Below, in pieces: positions 51,389 to 59,669 of a stretch of DNA of 59,669 nucleotides; position 1 is the first letter of the stretch, and each line of letters opens with the position of its first letter. The notes beneath the pieces were generated by a model. That model did no database searches, was not told the DNA's origin, and saw only the letters and a program-made list of their open reading frames with translations. The stretch comes from SIG603 sp964369225 (GTDB lineage Bacteria; Bacillota; Clostridia; Oscillospirales; Acutalibacteraceae): assembly GCA_964369225.1 (NCBI GenBank), contig CAYJER010000012.1:1-59669 (forward strand), written 5' to 3'. A program made the position numbers and the translations under genes.

Positions 51389-52745
51389 TTCTAACATACT
51401 CCGACGATGTAAAACGAGTAAATTCACCTTGCCAATGAAGTGGAACAGACTTAGACTCACCATGTCTGTTTTTAGCTACAATACATTCACTCTTGTTTTG
51501 ACTTTGCTCTTCTTCGCCAGCTTCACCAGAACCATAGTAGGCATCTCTGTATAAAAACAGAACAATATCTGCGTCTTGCTCGATAGAACCAGAATCACGC
51601 AAGTCAGACAAAACAGGCCTGTGATCAGTTCTTTTTTCACTTGTACGTGCAAGCTGTGAAAGCGCCATTACAGGAACATTTAGTTCCTTTGCTAAAATCT
51701 TAAGATTTCTAGTGATTTCAGAAATTTCTTGTACACGGTTATCAATTCTTTTTGCACTGTTCATAAGTTGCAAATAGTCTATTACAACAAGGTCTAAATT
51801 CTTAAGCCTTCTAAGTTTGGCTTTCATCTCTGGAGTTGTAATACCTGGGGTGTCATCAAAATAAAGATTAGCCTTAGATAAAATGTCGCCACCCTCTATA
51901 AGTCTTGTCCACTCACCATCGTCAAGCTTACCAGTTCTAAGCTTTGTACTCTCAACTAAAGCTTCGGTAGAAAGCATTCTGGCACCTAATTGTTCCTTTG
52001 ACATTTCAAGCGAGAAAAAAGCCACTGTCTTGCCCTCGACAACAGAGGCATGACGAGCAATATTAAGGGCGAAACTCGTCTTACCCATACCAGGCCTTGC
52101 CGCCAAAATAATAAGGTCAGAGCGGTTAAGACCTGTAATTGTGCTGTCAAGCTCACCGATACCTGTTGAAACACCCTTATATTTTTCTGCCTCGGCTGAA
52201 TTTAGAACGTCTAGTCTTGCAAAAGTTTCAAGCAAAACCTCATTAATTCTTGTAAGACCGGCTGTAGCCTTACCGCTTCTAATGTCGTAAATTCTTTGTT
52301 CTGCCATGTCTAACAGGTTAGAAGTAGTGCCTACACCATCGTTTACATCGTCAAGAATGCCCTTAGCCGCCTGAATTAAGCGTCTAAGATCATATTTATC
52401 TCTTACAATTGCCGCATAGTGAGACACATTCGATATTGATGGAACAAGTTGCGCCAATTGAGTTAGATAAAGCTTACCATTCTCCTCGGTAAATTCACCA
52501 CTAGTTTCAAGAAAATTAAGTACAGTAATAAAATCTACTGGTTTGCCCAGTGTGAACATGTCAAGCATTGCAGAATAAATCTGCTGATTGTTGACACCAT
52601 AAAAATATTCTGCCCTTGGTAATACTTCTGCGACCTGAGCTAAACAGTTAGGCTCTAAAAGTATTGCGCCTAGGACAGACTGCTCAGCCTCTACATTCAT
52701 AGGTAGATTTGAAGTCACAAGACTTAAATTTTCGTACTCTGCCAT
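51381..52745 (-). CDS. dnaB: Replicative DNA helicase DnaB
   Basis: A 454-residue DnaB: N-terminal domain (PMNVEAEQSVLGAILL), linker helix, RecA-like motor with Walker A AARPGMGKTSFALNIA, Walker B LVVIDYLQLM, and DLRDSGSIEQDADIVLFLYR. It unwinds DNA at the replication fork (called DnaC in Bacillus). Normally it directly follows rplI; here an ATPase/DUF4276 pair is inserted between. It ends overlapping tilS. Confidence 0.97.
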   Translation of the reverse strand: MAEYENLSLVTSNLPMNVEAEQSVLGAILLEPNCLAQVAEVLPRAEYFYGVNNQQIYSAMLDMFTLGKPVDFITVLNFLETSGEFTEENGKLYLTQLAQLVPSISNVSHYAAIVRDKYDLRRLIQAAKGILDDVNDGVGTTSNLLDMAEQRIYDIRSGKATAGLTRINEVLLETFARLDVLNSAEAEKYKGVSTGIGELDSTITGLNRSDLIILAARPGMGKTSFALNIARHASVVEGKTVAFFSLEMSKEQLGARMLSTEALVESTKLRTGKLDDGEWTRLIEGGDILSKANLYFDDTPGITTPEMKAKLRRLKNLDLVVIDYLQLMNSAKRIDNRVQEISEITRNLKILAKELNVPVMALSQLARTSEKRTDHRPVLSDLRDSGSIEQDADIVLFLYRDAYYGSGEAGEEEQSQNKSECIVAKNRHGESKSVPLHWQGEFTRFTSSEYVRNE

Positions 52746-52803
52746 CTCTATTTCCTTTCTTGAAACACTCTGCTTTTTGTAAAATTACAAAAGCTTTAAA
52801 CTT

Positions 52804-53460
52804 TTATTGGTTTGCTAACTCTTTAATTTTGTCTATCCATAATTTAAAATGTTTGCACTTTGCCATTATAGTGTCAATTCCAATTTCTTTAGATACTATA
52901 GTTCCAAATTTAATTTTTGGATATCTAGGCATCAATTCTTCTAATCTTTTTGAAGGTGCTGTCAACCTTGAATTGTTAATATGTTCAGGAGTTTCAAATT
53001 CACTGCGTATACACTTAATTTTTTCCACATTTTCCTCATGGGTAACACAGCGAAAAGCCTGCGGTGATGAAAACAGCAAGCCCTCAAACTCATGTAAAAT
53101 CAAATTAAAAAATAAATTAGGTTGATTTAAATCTTTGTTAATTGCCTGTTCAATATATTCCATTCTTTTATATATATCAATTTCTTGATTATTAATATCA
53201 GGAGTATTTGAAGGCATGCCATAATAATCAAACATTGTTGTCACATACTCATTTTTGTGTGTCTTACATAATATAGGCAATTCATTCTTGATTTTTGAAT
53301 AATCACTTACTCCGCCACTATATTTTACTGATTTTGTTCTTTTTGTTGTGCATATTATCGGAATTACTAGAATCGACAAATTCACAAAATAAGGTGTAAG
53401 TATTTCATTGATAAATGATTCTTCGGTTTCACCCTCACAGTATATATATAAATTAATCAT
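52804..53460 (-). CDS. DUF4276-family protein, Toprim-like, of a putative defence pair
   Basis: A 218-residue protein with an early acidic motif YCEGETEESFINE (residues 7-19) and a later HEFEGLLFSSP, the two hallmarks of DUF4276, a family with a Toprim-like nuclease fold. It would be the effector partner of the ATPase. The ATG at 53460 overlaps the ATPase stop as ATGA, implying coupling; the frame is open 12 codons further upstream. It sits 58 nt before dnaB, reading in the same direction. Confidence 0.8.
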   Translation of the reverse strand: MINLYIYCEGETEESFINEILTPYFVNLSILVIPIICTTKRTKSVKYSGGVSDYSKIKNELPILCKTHKNEYVTTMFDYYGMPSNTPDINNQEIDIYKRMEYIEQAINKDLNQPNLFFNLILHEFEGLLFSSPQAFRCVTHEENVEKIKCIRSEFETPEHINNSRLTAPSKRLEELMPRYPKIKFGTIVSKEIGIDTIMAKCKHFKLWIDKIKELANQ

Positions 53461-54548
53461 TTTGAAAGTCTGCCTCCCAAAATATTCTTTTTCCACAAGT
53501 CTCCAAGGGAATAATCATTCTCAAGCCACATCTCTAAAGATTCAGCGTCTAAACGTTTAAACTGAGTGCCGTTTTCTGTTCTGTCCACAACTATTACATC
53601 ATCAGTATCAAACTCATTTAATAATTCAACTGACTGGGTTGAAATTATCACTTGTTTATATTGTGAAATTTCTTGAACTGTTTCAGCAAAAACAGTTATC
53701 GCATAAGGATGCAAGCCTAATTCAGGTTCATCTATAATTATAGTTTCAGGTTGTAACTCCTTTGGTTGCAGTAAAAGTGTTGCAAGACAAATAAATCTTA
53801 AAGTGCCGTCAGAAAACTGTGAGATGTTAAAAATGTCATCACAGTTTATCTGCTTCCATCTTAAAATTATTTGTTCTTTGTTATACTCTAAAGGTTGCAA
53901 AACAAAATCATCGAAATAAGGAGCTATTAACCTAACAGTTGAAACTATCTCATTGTAATAATCCTTATATATTGTTTTGAGCCTATATAAAAAGGCTGCC
54001 AAATTTCCAGCATCATTCATTAAAAATTGATTGTTCGATAAATTGTGTTCTTGCTTTACCTTTGCATTTCTGCTTGTGTCATGAAAATGAAAAACCTCCC
54101 AATTTTGTTTTTCTAAAATTGGTCTTATATACTTTGTTGTTAAATTAGTAACACCATTCTCCCATTGTGACTCTTGATGCCCCCATGCTAAGGTACATTC
54201 TGTTGTGTCATAACCATAAAACTCATCTTCAAAGATTATTCTGTTATCGTCGGTAGGATAAAGCAAAAAGCCATAAGAGTTTTGATTAAAGTAAACTTTT
54301 ATTTTAATTTTTTCGGTAACTTTTCTTCCATTATAAAAGAAAGAGTTCGCACCTGACTTAGCAACTGTAAATTGCAGTTGCTTTTTTAGCACAGACTGAA
54401 TAAGCGAAAATACCGAAATAAAGTTTGATTTGCCCGCTCCATTACTGCCTATCAATACATTAATCTTTTTTAGTTCTAAGTCACAATTTTTTATAGACTT
54501 AAATCCTGAAATACTAATACGGCTTAATTGATTTTTCCCAACAGACAT
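53457..54548 (-). CDS. AAA (ABC-like, AAA_21) ATPase of a putative defence pair
   Basis: A 363-residue ATPase with Walker A IGSNGAGKSN (about 33-42), signature-like FSDGTLRF (245-252), Walker B TIIIDEPELGLHP (269-281) and the switch strand IISTQS (301-306). This is the RecF/OLD-like AAA_21 or AAA_15 group, lacking a long coiled coil. Its SD (GAGGAG) lies inside the last codons of rplI and the start is at 54548, 1 nt after the rplI stop. The pairing with a DUF4276 gene is found in abortive-infection-type modules; the activity here is inferred. Confidence 0.85.
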   Translation of the reverse strand: MSVGKNQLSRISISGFKSIKNCDLELKKINVLIGSNGAGKSNFISVFSLIQSVLKKQLQFTVAKSGANSFFYNGRKVTEKIKIKVYFNQNSYGFLLYPTDDNRIIFEDEFYGYDTTECTLAWGHQESQWENGVTNLTTKYIRPILEKQNWEVFHFHDTSRNAKVKQEHNLSNNQFLMNDAGNLAAFLYRLKTIYKDYYNEIVSTVRLIAPYFDDFVLQPLEYNKEQIILRWKQINCDDIFNISQFSDGTLRFICLATLLLQPKELQPETIIIDEPELGLHPYAITVFAETVQEISQYKQVIISTQSVELLNEFDTDDVIVVDRTENGTQFKRLDAESLEMWLENDYSLGDLWKKNILGGRLSK

Positions 54549-54549
54549 T

Positions 54550-54999
54550 TTATTGCTCCTCTGAAACCATTACAAAAACTGTTGCTGTAATGCCTACATA
54601 TAATTTAACTTCTGCCTTAAATGTGCCGAACGCCTTAATGTCTGTCTCTAGGCTGATTTTCTTTTTCTCTACTTCAACACCTAATTGCTTTGTTATGATT
54701 TCTGCTACTTCTTTTGAAGTTACTGAACCAAAAATTCTTCCGCCTTGTCCAGCCTTTGCAGAAATTTTAACTGTCTTTCCCTCTATTTTTGCTGCCGCCG
54801 CTTTTGCTGCGTCTGTCTCTGTTTTAATTTTAAATTGCTTTGCGTTCTCTGCATTCTTAATCTCGTTAAGAGCTGCCGCATCTGCTTGTTTTGCTAACTT
54901 TTTAGGAAACAAGAAGTTTCTTGCGTATCCGTCTGATGTGTTTACAAGCTCACCTTTTTTTCCAAGAGATTTTACATCTGCTAACAATACTACTTTCAT
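54550..54999 (-). CDS. rplI: 50S ribosomal protein L9
   Basis: A 149-residue L9: MKVVLLADVKSLGKKGELVN with the conserved SDGYARNFLFPKKLAKQA, a long central helix, and C-terminal GGRIFGSVTSKEVAE. Start ATG at 54999 by family length, three codons inside the longest frame. It lies 21 nt after gdpP, and its last codons supply the SD for the inserted ATPase gene. Confidence 0.97.
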   Translation of the reverse strand: MKVVLLADVKSLGKKGELVNTSDGYARNFLFPKKLAKQADAAALNEIKNAENAKQFKIKTETDAAKAAAAKIEGKTVKISAKAGQGGRIFGSVTSKEVAEIITKQLGVEVEKKKISLETDIKAFGTFKAEVKLYVGITATVFVMVSEEQ

Positions 55000-55020
55000 A
55001 AATTCCATCCATCCTTTTGA

Positions 55021-56997
55021 TTATTTATTTAAGACTTTAATTAAGTCTGCCTTAGTTTCTTCTATGCTTCTTCCTTTGACTTGAGCTCCTGCCATGGTTA
55101 GGTGTCCTCCACCGCCAAAAGCCTCTAATATAACTTGAACATTAGCCTCGCCCAAACTTCTTCCGGATATATTTACCTCTCTGTCGCTTCCAAACAAAAC
55201 AAATGAAGCCTTAACTCCGTTTATAGAAAGAAGTTCATCTGCCGCCTGTGCTGCCGCTACTCTAGTATCAACCGTTACAGTCTCAACCAAAGAAATTGCA
55301 TAATCTTTATATATTTGCGCATCTGCAATTATCTGCGACTTTTCTTTATATGTCGCAGCCGAGGTTGCAAAATACCTTTTTACCTCTACAGTGTCAGCGC
55401 CTCTTCTTTTAAGATACGCACTCGCCTCGAATGTTCTTATGCCTGTCTTAAGAACAAAGTTCTTAGTATCAAGCATAATTCCAGCAAGTAAAGCCTGAGC
55501 CTCAACCGCTCCTAAAGCATCGTTATCCATATATTGAATAAGTTCGGCTACCATCTCGGAAGCCGAGGAAGCATAAGGTTCATGATAAAAAATTATAGGG
55601 TTTTTAATGTAATTAACAAGCATTCTGTGGTGATCTATAACCACAATATTTTTAGTTAATTTTAATAGATTTGGGTTTTCAACAAAGCTATCTGAATGAG
55701 TGTCAACGACTACAAGCAACGTTTTTTCTGTAATTTCTTGCTCTGCCTCAAATCCAGCGATAAACACTCTTAAATCTTTATAGGCATTTTGAACGCTTTC
55801 AATTACAGGAGTAGCAAGGCTCTGGCTTTGATTTACAACTATAAACGCCTTTTTCTTAAGGCTTTTAGTTGCAACAGACCAAATTCCAACCGCTGAACCA
55901 ATACTGTCAAGATCAGAATTTTTATGCCCCATTATGAACACCTTGTCACACGCCCTTATATGGTCTGTGAGTGTCGTCGCAATAACTCTCGTTCTAACTT
56001 TGTCACGTTTTTCAGCTACTTGAGAGTTTCCACCAAAGAATTCATAATCTTGTCCATTTTTGATTAAAACTACTTGATCGCCACCTCTACCGAGTGCCAT
56101 TTCTAGCGCTTTTCTTGCCCAAATTTCACTTTGAGTTGCACTGCCTGCCTGCGCTCCTATTCCAATAGATATAGTAGCGCTTAATTCTGCCACATTTTTA
56201 ACAGTTCTTACCTTATTAAGTATCTCGAATTTTTTAACCTTAAGTTTTGATAAATTCGCCTCGTCAATTAGCATCATATATCTACCGCTAGATAATTTAC
56301 GCAAGAAACCGTCAGCAGATTTAGCCCAATCTCCTATAATTTTCTCTACCTCTGCTGTAACACGAGACTCTTCACCGCTACCTTGTCCTCTCATAAGCTC
56401 GTCTTTATTATCAAAGCTTAGCACAGCAACAACAGGTTTTTTAGATATATATTCATAGTGGATTTTTTTGTAATAGGTATCATCCACAAAATAGAATATA
56501 TAAGAATCTTTTGTTTTTACTCCATGCACACTAAATTGCTTTTTTCTGTACTCGATGTCTACACCCTTAGAGTTAATTATTTGATTAATAGTTTTAGGGT
56601 AGATATATTTTTCTATACCGTCGCCTAAAATACTCTCTTTTTTCTCTACAGCATCCAAAAAAGCCTGATTAGTCCAAATTATATCTCCCGCTACACCTGT
56701 AACCACAACAGGTATAGAAAAATCGTTTAAAGAGTTGTCTGGTTGATCTTTTTTTTCATTGTCTTCTTTATTTTCTTTATTAATAATCAAGACATTTCTT
56801 GATGTCTTGAGTGCCTCACGAATATGAAACCAAAATTGCAGTCTAATAAATGCCAAACTTAAAGCAAAGGCTACTGTTATTCCCAACTTAATATAGAAAA
56901 TGACACTGCTGTAATTGTCGCTAAAGGCTGTCATAAATATCATTGCAGCCAAAGCGACATACATTAAAGGTGATGCCACCCATATTTTTTTACGCAC
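55021..56997 (-). CDS. gdpP: Cyclic-di-AMP phosphodiesterase GdpP
   Basis: A 658-residue protein: two N-terminal helices (about 7-55), a PAS-like domain (about 85-175), a degenerate GGDEF domain (about 185-320, SSGRY in place of GGDEF), then DHH-DHHA1 with MGHKNSDLDS (356-365), VVVDTHSDSF, VIDHHRM and C-terminal FGGGGHLTMAGA. It hydrolyses c-di-AMP, setting potassium and osmotic balance and cell-wall stress tolerance. GTG start. First gene of the gdpP-rplI-dnaB block; rnjA precedes it by 25 nt. Confidence 0.96.
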   Translation of the reverse strand: MRKKIWVASPLMYVALAAMIFMTAFSDNYSSVIFYIKLGITVAFALSLAFIRLQFWFHIREALKTSRNVLIINKENKEDNEKKDQPDNSLNDFSIPVVVTGVAGDIIWTNQAFLDAVEKKESILGDGIEKYIYPKTINQIINSKGVDIEYRKKQFSVHGVKTKDSYIFYFVDDTYYKKIHYEYISKKPVVAVLSFDNKDELMRGQGSGEESRVTAEVEKIIGDWAKSADGFLRKLSSGRYMMLIDEANLSKLKVKKFEILNKVRTVKNVAELSATISIGIGAQAGSATQSEIWARKALEMALGRGGDQVVLIKNGQDYEFFGGNSQVAEKRDKVRTRVIATTLTDHIRACDKVFIMGHKNSDLDSIGSAVGIWSVATKSLKKKAFIVVNQSQSLATPVIESVQNAYKDLRVFIAGFEAEQEITEKTLLVVVDTHSDSFVENPNLLKLTKNIVVIDHHRMLVNYIKNPIIFYHEPYASSASEMVAELIQYMDNDALGAVEAQALLAGIMLDTKNFVLKTGIRTFEASAYLKRRGADTVEVKRYFATSAATYKEKSQIIADAQIYKDYAISLVETVTVDTRVAAAQAADELLSINGVKASFVLFGSDREVNISGRSLGEANVQVILEAFGGGGHLTMAGAQVKGRSIEETKADLIKVLNK

Positions 56998-57022
56998 TCA
57001 AATCCCCCCTTTTTATAGAAAT

Positions 57023-58996
57023 CTAAACCTCCATTATAATAGGTAAAATCATAGGGTTACGTCTTGTTTTTTCATAGACATGTCTTGAAAGAGTCTCTCT
57101 AACACGAGTTTTAATAACATTCCACTCTTTCACACCCTCTATAAGGCAACCGTCAATTACATTTGTTACTATTTTTTTTGCGTTTTCCATCATCTCTTCT
57201 GATTCACGAACATACACGAATCCTCTTGATACAATGTCAGGACCTGTAACAATATATTTTCCATCGGCATCTATTGTGCATACAACTATTATTAAACCGT
57301 CTTCCGCAAGGTGTTTTCTGTCTCTTAAAACTATGCTACCAACGTCACCCACGCCTATGCCGTCAACAAGAACCTCACCTGCTGGAACATCCTCTGTAGG
57401 TTTCATAAAGTTTTCATTTATCTCAATTCCTTTTCCAACATCACCAATAAATACGTTTTCTTTTGACATTCCTAATGAATATGCAATTTCGGCATGCTTT
57501 CTAAGGTGTTTTTGCTCTCCATGCACAGGGATAAAGTATTTAGGCTTAACTAATGAGTGCATAAGTTTTAGCTCTTCTTGACAAGCATGTCCTGAAACAT
57601 GAACTTCATACATAGACTCATAAACAACGTCACAACCTCTTTTTAGAAGTTCGTCTACAACGTTACCAACAGTTTTTTCATTACCAGGAATAGGTCTTGC
57701 AGAAATAATAATTAAATCATTTTCGCCAACTTCAACCTGTCTGTGTTCGGCAGCTGCCATTCTTGACAAAGCTGCCATTGGTTCGCCTTGGCTACCAGTT
57801 GTAATTAAAACTATCTGATCATTTTTATATCTTTTAATAACCGATAAATCTATAAATAGCTCCTCTGGATAACTTAAGTAGCCTAGTTCTTTTGCAATTG
57901 CAACTACATTTAGCATACTTCTGCCAGAAAGCGCTACTTTTCTTTTATATTTAACCGCACAGTTAATTATCTGTTGTACACGGCTGATATTTGAAGCAAA
58001 CGTTGCAACAACTATTCTTTTCTCTCCTGCCCTTGCAAAAAGCATGTCTAATGTGTTATAAACTTTTTGCTCTGTGATTGTATAACCTGGTCTTTCAGCA
58101 TTTGTAGAGTCGGCTAATAGTGCTAAAACTCCTTGAGTTCCTAGCTCTGCAAATCTAGCTAAATCTATCATTTGAGAATCTGTTGGAGTAAAATCTATTT
58201 TAAAGTCACCTGTATGGACAACTATTCCAGCCGGTGTGTGAAGAGCTAGTCCTAAAGCATCTGAAATTGAATGATTAACATGTATAAGCTCTACATTAAA
58301 ACAACCTAGTTTCACTGTATCACCTGGCTTACAAGTGTTAAGTTTTACACTGTTGTGTAGGTTATGCTCTTTTAATTTTACGTGAATTAAACCAGTTGTA
58401 AGAGCAGTTCCGTAAATCGGCACTCTAAATTTCTTCATTAGATAAGGCAATGCACCTATGTGATCCTCATGTCCGTGAGTAATTACTATGCCCTTAATCT
58501 TTGAAATATTCTTCTCAACAAATGTGAAATCTGGAATAACTAAGTCTATTCCAAGCATGTCATCGTCTGGGAATGCTATTCCGCAGTCAACAATAACCAT
58601 GTCATCTTCACACTCAAACACTGTAAAATTCTTGCCTATTTCGTTAAGTCCACCCAAGAAATACGCTTTAATAGATGGTTTATCCGATTTTTTAGACTTA
58701 GAATTTTTGTTGTTTTTAGGTTTTTTGTCTGGATTTTTTATTTTTTGTACATTTTGTTTTTGGACATTAGGCTTGTCACTAGGCTTATCATTATTTTGAT
58801 TTACCTTTTTGTTCACTTGTTTTTTGTTTGTAGTTTGCTTGTTTTGTTTTTCTTCTACAGGTTTTGCGACAATAGGAGCCTTTATTTTTCCGAACAAGTT
58901 ATCCCTGTCGCCCACACCTGAAAGCATCTGATCTTCTTTTTTGACGCTTTGATTATTACCAATCCTTCTTACGGTATTGATGTTTTTTTCTGCCAT
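57023..58996 (-). CDS. rnj: Ribonuclease J with a long disordered N-terminal extension
   Basis: A 657-residue protein. Residues 1-108 are a low-complexity Lys/Asn/Gln extension (NKQTTNKKQVNKKVNQNNDK and similar). The metallo-beta-lactamase core begins KAYFLGGLNEIGKN, with HGHEDH (174-179), then the beta-CASP domain and the C-terminal helper domain to LPIIMEV. It is a 5'-to-3' exonuclease and endonuclease for mRNA and rRNA. The core length is normal, so the extension is extra; it could bind RNA or degradosome partners. Start behind TGGAGGTCAATTA. Confidence 0.95.
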   Translation of the reverse strand: MAEKNINTVRRIGNNQSVKKEDQMLSGVGDRDNLFGKIKAPIVAKPVEEKQNKQTTNKKQVNKKVNQNNDKPSDKPNVQKQNVQKIKNPDKKPKNNKNSKSKKSDKPSIKAYFLGGLNEIGKNFTVFECEDDMVIVDCGIAFPDDDMLGIDLVIPDFTFVEKNISKIKGIVITHGHEDHIGALPYLMKKFRVPIYGTALTTGLIHVKLKEHNLHNSVKLNTCKPGDTVKLGCFNVELIHVNHSISDALGLALHTPAGIVVHTGDFKIDFTPTDSQMIDLARFAELGTQGVLALLADSTNAERPGYTITEQKVYNTLDMLFARAGEKRIVVATFASNISRVQQIINCAVKYKRKVALSGRSMLNVVAIAKELGYLSYPEELFIDLSVIKRYKNDQIVLITTGSQGEPMAALSRMAAAEHRQVEVGENDLIIISARPIPGNEKTVGNVVDELLKRGCDVVYESMYEVHVSGHACQEELKLMHSLVKPKYFIPVHGEQKHLRKHAEIAYSLGMSKENVFIGDVGKGIEINENFMKPTEDVPAGEVLVDGIGVGDVGSIVLRDRKHLAEDGLIIVVCTIDADGKYIVTGPDIVSRGFVYVRESEEMMENAKKIVTNVIDGCLIEGVKEWNVIKTRVRETLSRHVYEKTRRNPMILPIIMEV

Positions 58997-59133
58997 TAAT
59001 TGACCTCCATTTTATTTCTTGATATATAGGCAAGTGCAAAATGCACTTACAACTAAAAGCTAAGAGCTAATAATCAAAAACCATTTTTTCTTAAAAATAA
59101 CAGTCTCTCACTATCCACTTTTAACCTTTAGTT

Positions 59134-59152
59134 CCACGTGTTTTACACGTGG
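59134..59152. other. Perfect 8-bp hairpin CCACGTGT/ACACGTGG
   Basis: CCACGTGTTTTACACGTGG, loop of 3 nt, about 140 nt upstream of rnj. It lacks a T tail, so it is either an operator-like palindrome or a leader structure. Nothing else but AT-rich sequence is seen in 58997-59340. Confidence 0.5.
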
Positions 59153-59351
59153 CTGTTGTTGATTTATATAAATAAATAATAAATATATTCTAATTGATAC
59201 ACATACATGTATAATTCTACTCTTAAAGCAAGCTAAAGTCAAGCAATTTATAAATAATTCTAATCTCAATCTAATTTATGTCTTGTTTTCTTTAATATTT
59301 ATATTGATGTCGGTAAATATCTTAACCAAACATGTTGATTAGAAAAACTGA

Positions 59352-59520
59352 TGTAGGGAACGGTCTTGACCGTTCCGAAGAAATTCAGCTAAAACTCCTA
59401 GCTTCGGGAGGACGCAAAGACCAAACGTGCCTCTTAGAAATGAAACTGATGTAGGGGACGGGTTCTCCGTCCCGAAAAACTGGCGGTTATAGCTAAATTC
59501 CTAGGGGACGGGAAACCCGC
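59352..59520. repeat. Decayed composite of GGAACGGTC and GGACGGGTTCTCC type repeats
   Basis: Left arm TGTAGGGAACGGTCTTGACC with the GAAATTCAGCTAAAACTCC loop but no right arm, then GCCTCTTAG linker and a GGACGGGTTCTCC copy whose right end breaks off (GGGACGGGAAACCCGCAATG). Confidence 0.75.
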
Positions 59521-59581
59521 AATGTCACGAACTTAAGGAATTATTATATATGATTTTGCTGTATCCATTGCATATAGGCAT

Positions 59582-59626
59582 TGTAGGGGCGGATATTATC
59601 CGCCTAAAAATTTAGTAATTTTGAAG
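59582..59626. repeat. Left half of a GGCGGATATTATCC foldback repeat, interrupted by an IS
   Basis: TGTAGGGGCGGATATTATCC and the start of the usual loop (TAAAAATTTAGTAATTTTG) run straight into the IS3-type end at 59627; the right arm is missing. Confidence 0.75.
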
Positions 59627-59669
59627 TGACCCCCAAAAGTTGGACTTGAAAGTGTAGTAGCGATAGCTG
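59627..59669. mobile_element. Terminal repeat of an IS3-type insertion sequence (rest lies right of window)
   Basis: TGACCCCCAAAAGTTGGACT, then TGAAAGTGTAGTAGCGATAG to the window end. It matches the inverted end at 30-53. No transposase reading frame is reached within the window. It is inserted in the loop of the repeat at 59582. Confidence 0.6.

Overview
The window looks like a chromosomal piece of an AT-rich, spore-forming Clostridia-type Firmicute, probably an uncultured gut or rumen lineage. Supporting signs seen in the sequence are a T-box in front of thrS, a SpoVAE gene, GdpP, RNase J, long-form HPF, DapL, strong purine-rich Shine-Dalgarno (SD) sites, and consensus TTGACA-17-TATAAT promoters. 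No species name can be given from sequence reading alone. Both window ends carry partial IS3-type terminal inverted repeats, so the piece appears to run from one insertion sequence to the next.

Layout. 1-6.5 kb: zinc transporter ZupT, a zinc-ribbon/DUF2628 membrane protein with a GNAT acetyltransferase, a membrane diguanylate cyclase, and T-box-controlled thrS. 6.7-11.2 kb: a TraX-like membrane protein, a two-component system (regulator then kinase), and a cluster of three very small genes. 11.6-17.5 kb: long HPF, an orphan MazF-type toxin, a lipoprotein plus two ABC-2-like membrane proteins, and a Ca/Na exchanger. 18-25.7 kb: the pyrG-dapL-cysteine hydrolase-UroD-like operon, mnmA with a CpXC protein, lone spoVAE, and rpsT. 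26-31.5 kb: a SulP transporter, a two-gene ABC exporter, an SPL-like radical SAM protein, and tRNA-Pro.

31.9-59 kb is almost entirely minus-strand housekeeping. In transcription order from the right: rnjA, gdpP, rplI, an inserted ATPase/DUF4276 pair, dnaB, tilS, hpt, ftsH; then infC-rpmI-rplT with an L20-type leader, a TrmH-family methylase, two dprA paralogues, topA, trmFO, plsX, rnc, an Elp3-like radical SAM gene, smc and ftsY.

Gene interactions. The two-component system promoter carries four exact 11-bp-spaced CTTAAG-type direct repeats, and the lipoprotein/permease operon promoter 3 kb away carries two copies of the same box, so these probably form one local regulon. The AAA ATPase/DUF4276 pair interrupts the usual rplI-dnaB adjacency and resembles two-gene anti-phage modules. 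Two genes, infC and the Elp3-like radical SAM gene, appear to start at ATT, which would put both under IF3 discrimination.

Intergenic space is filled with foldback repeats of nearly constant length (77-81 nt). Their outer ends are shared (TGTAGGGG / CCCCTACA) but their arm sequences fall into several interchangeable types, sometimes nested in one another. Coordinates given for CDSs use the start codon best supported by an SD site or family length, which often differs from the longest open frame.
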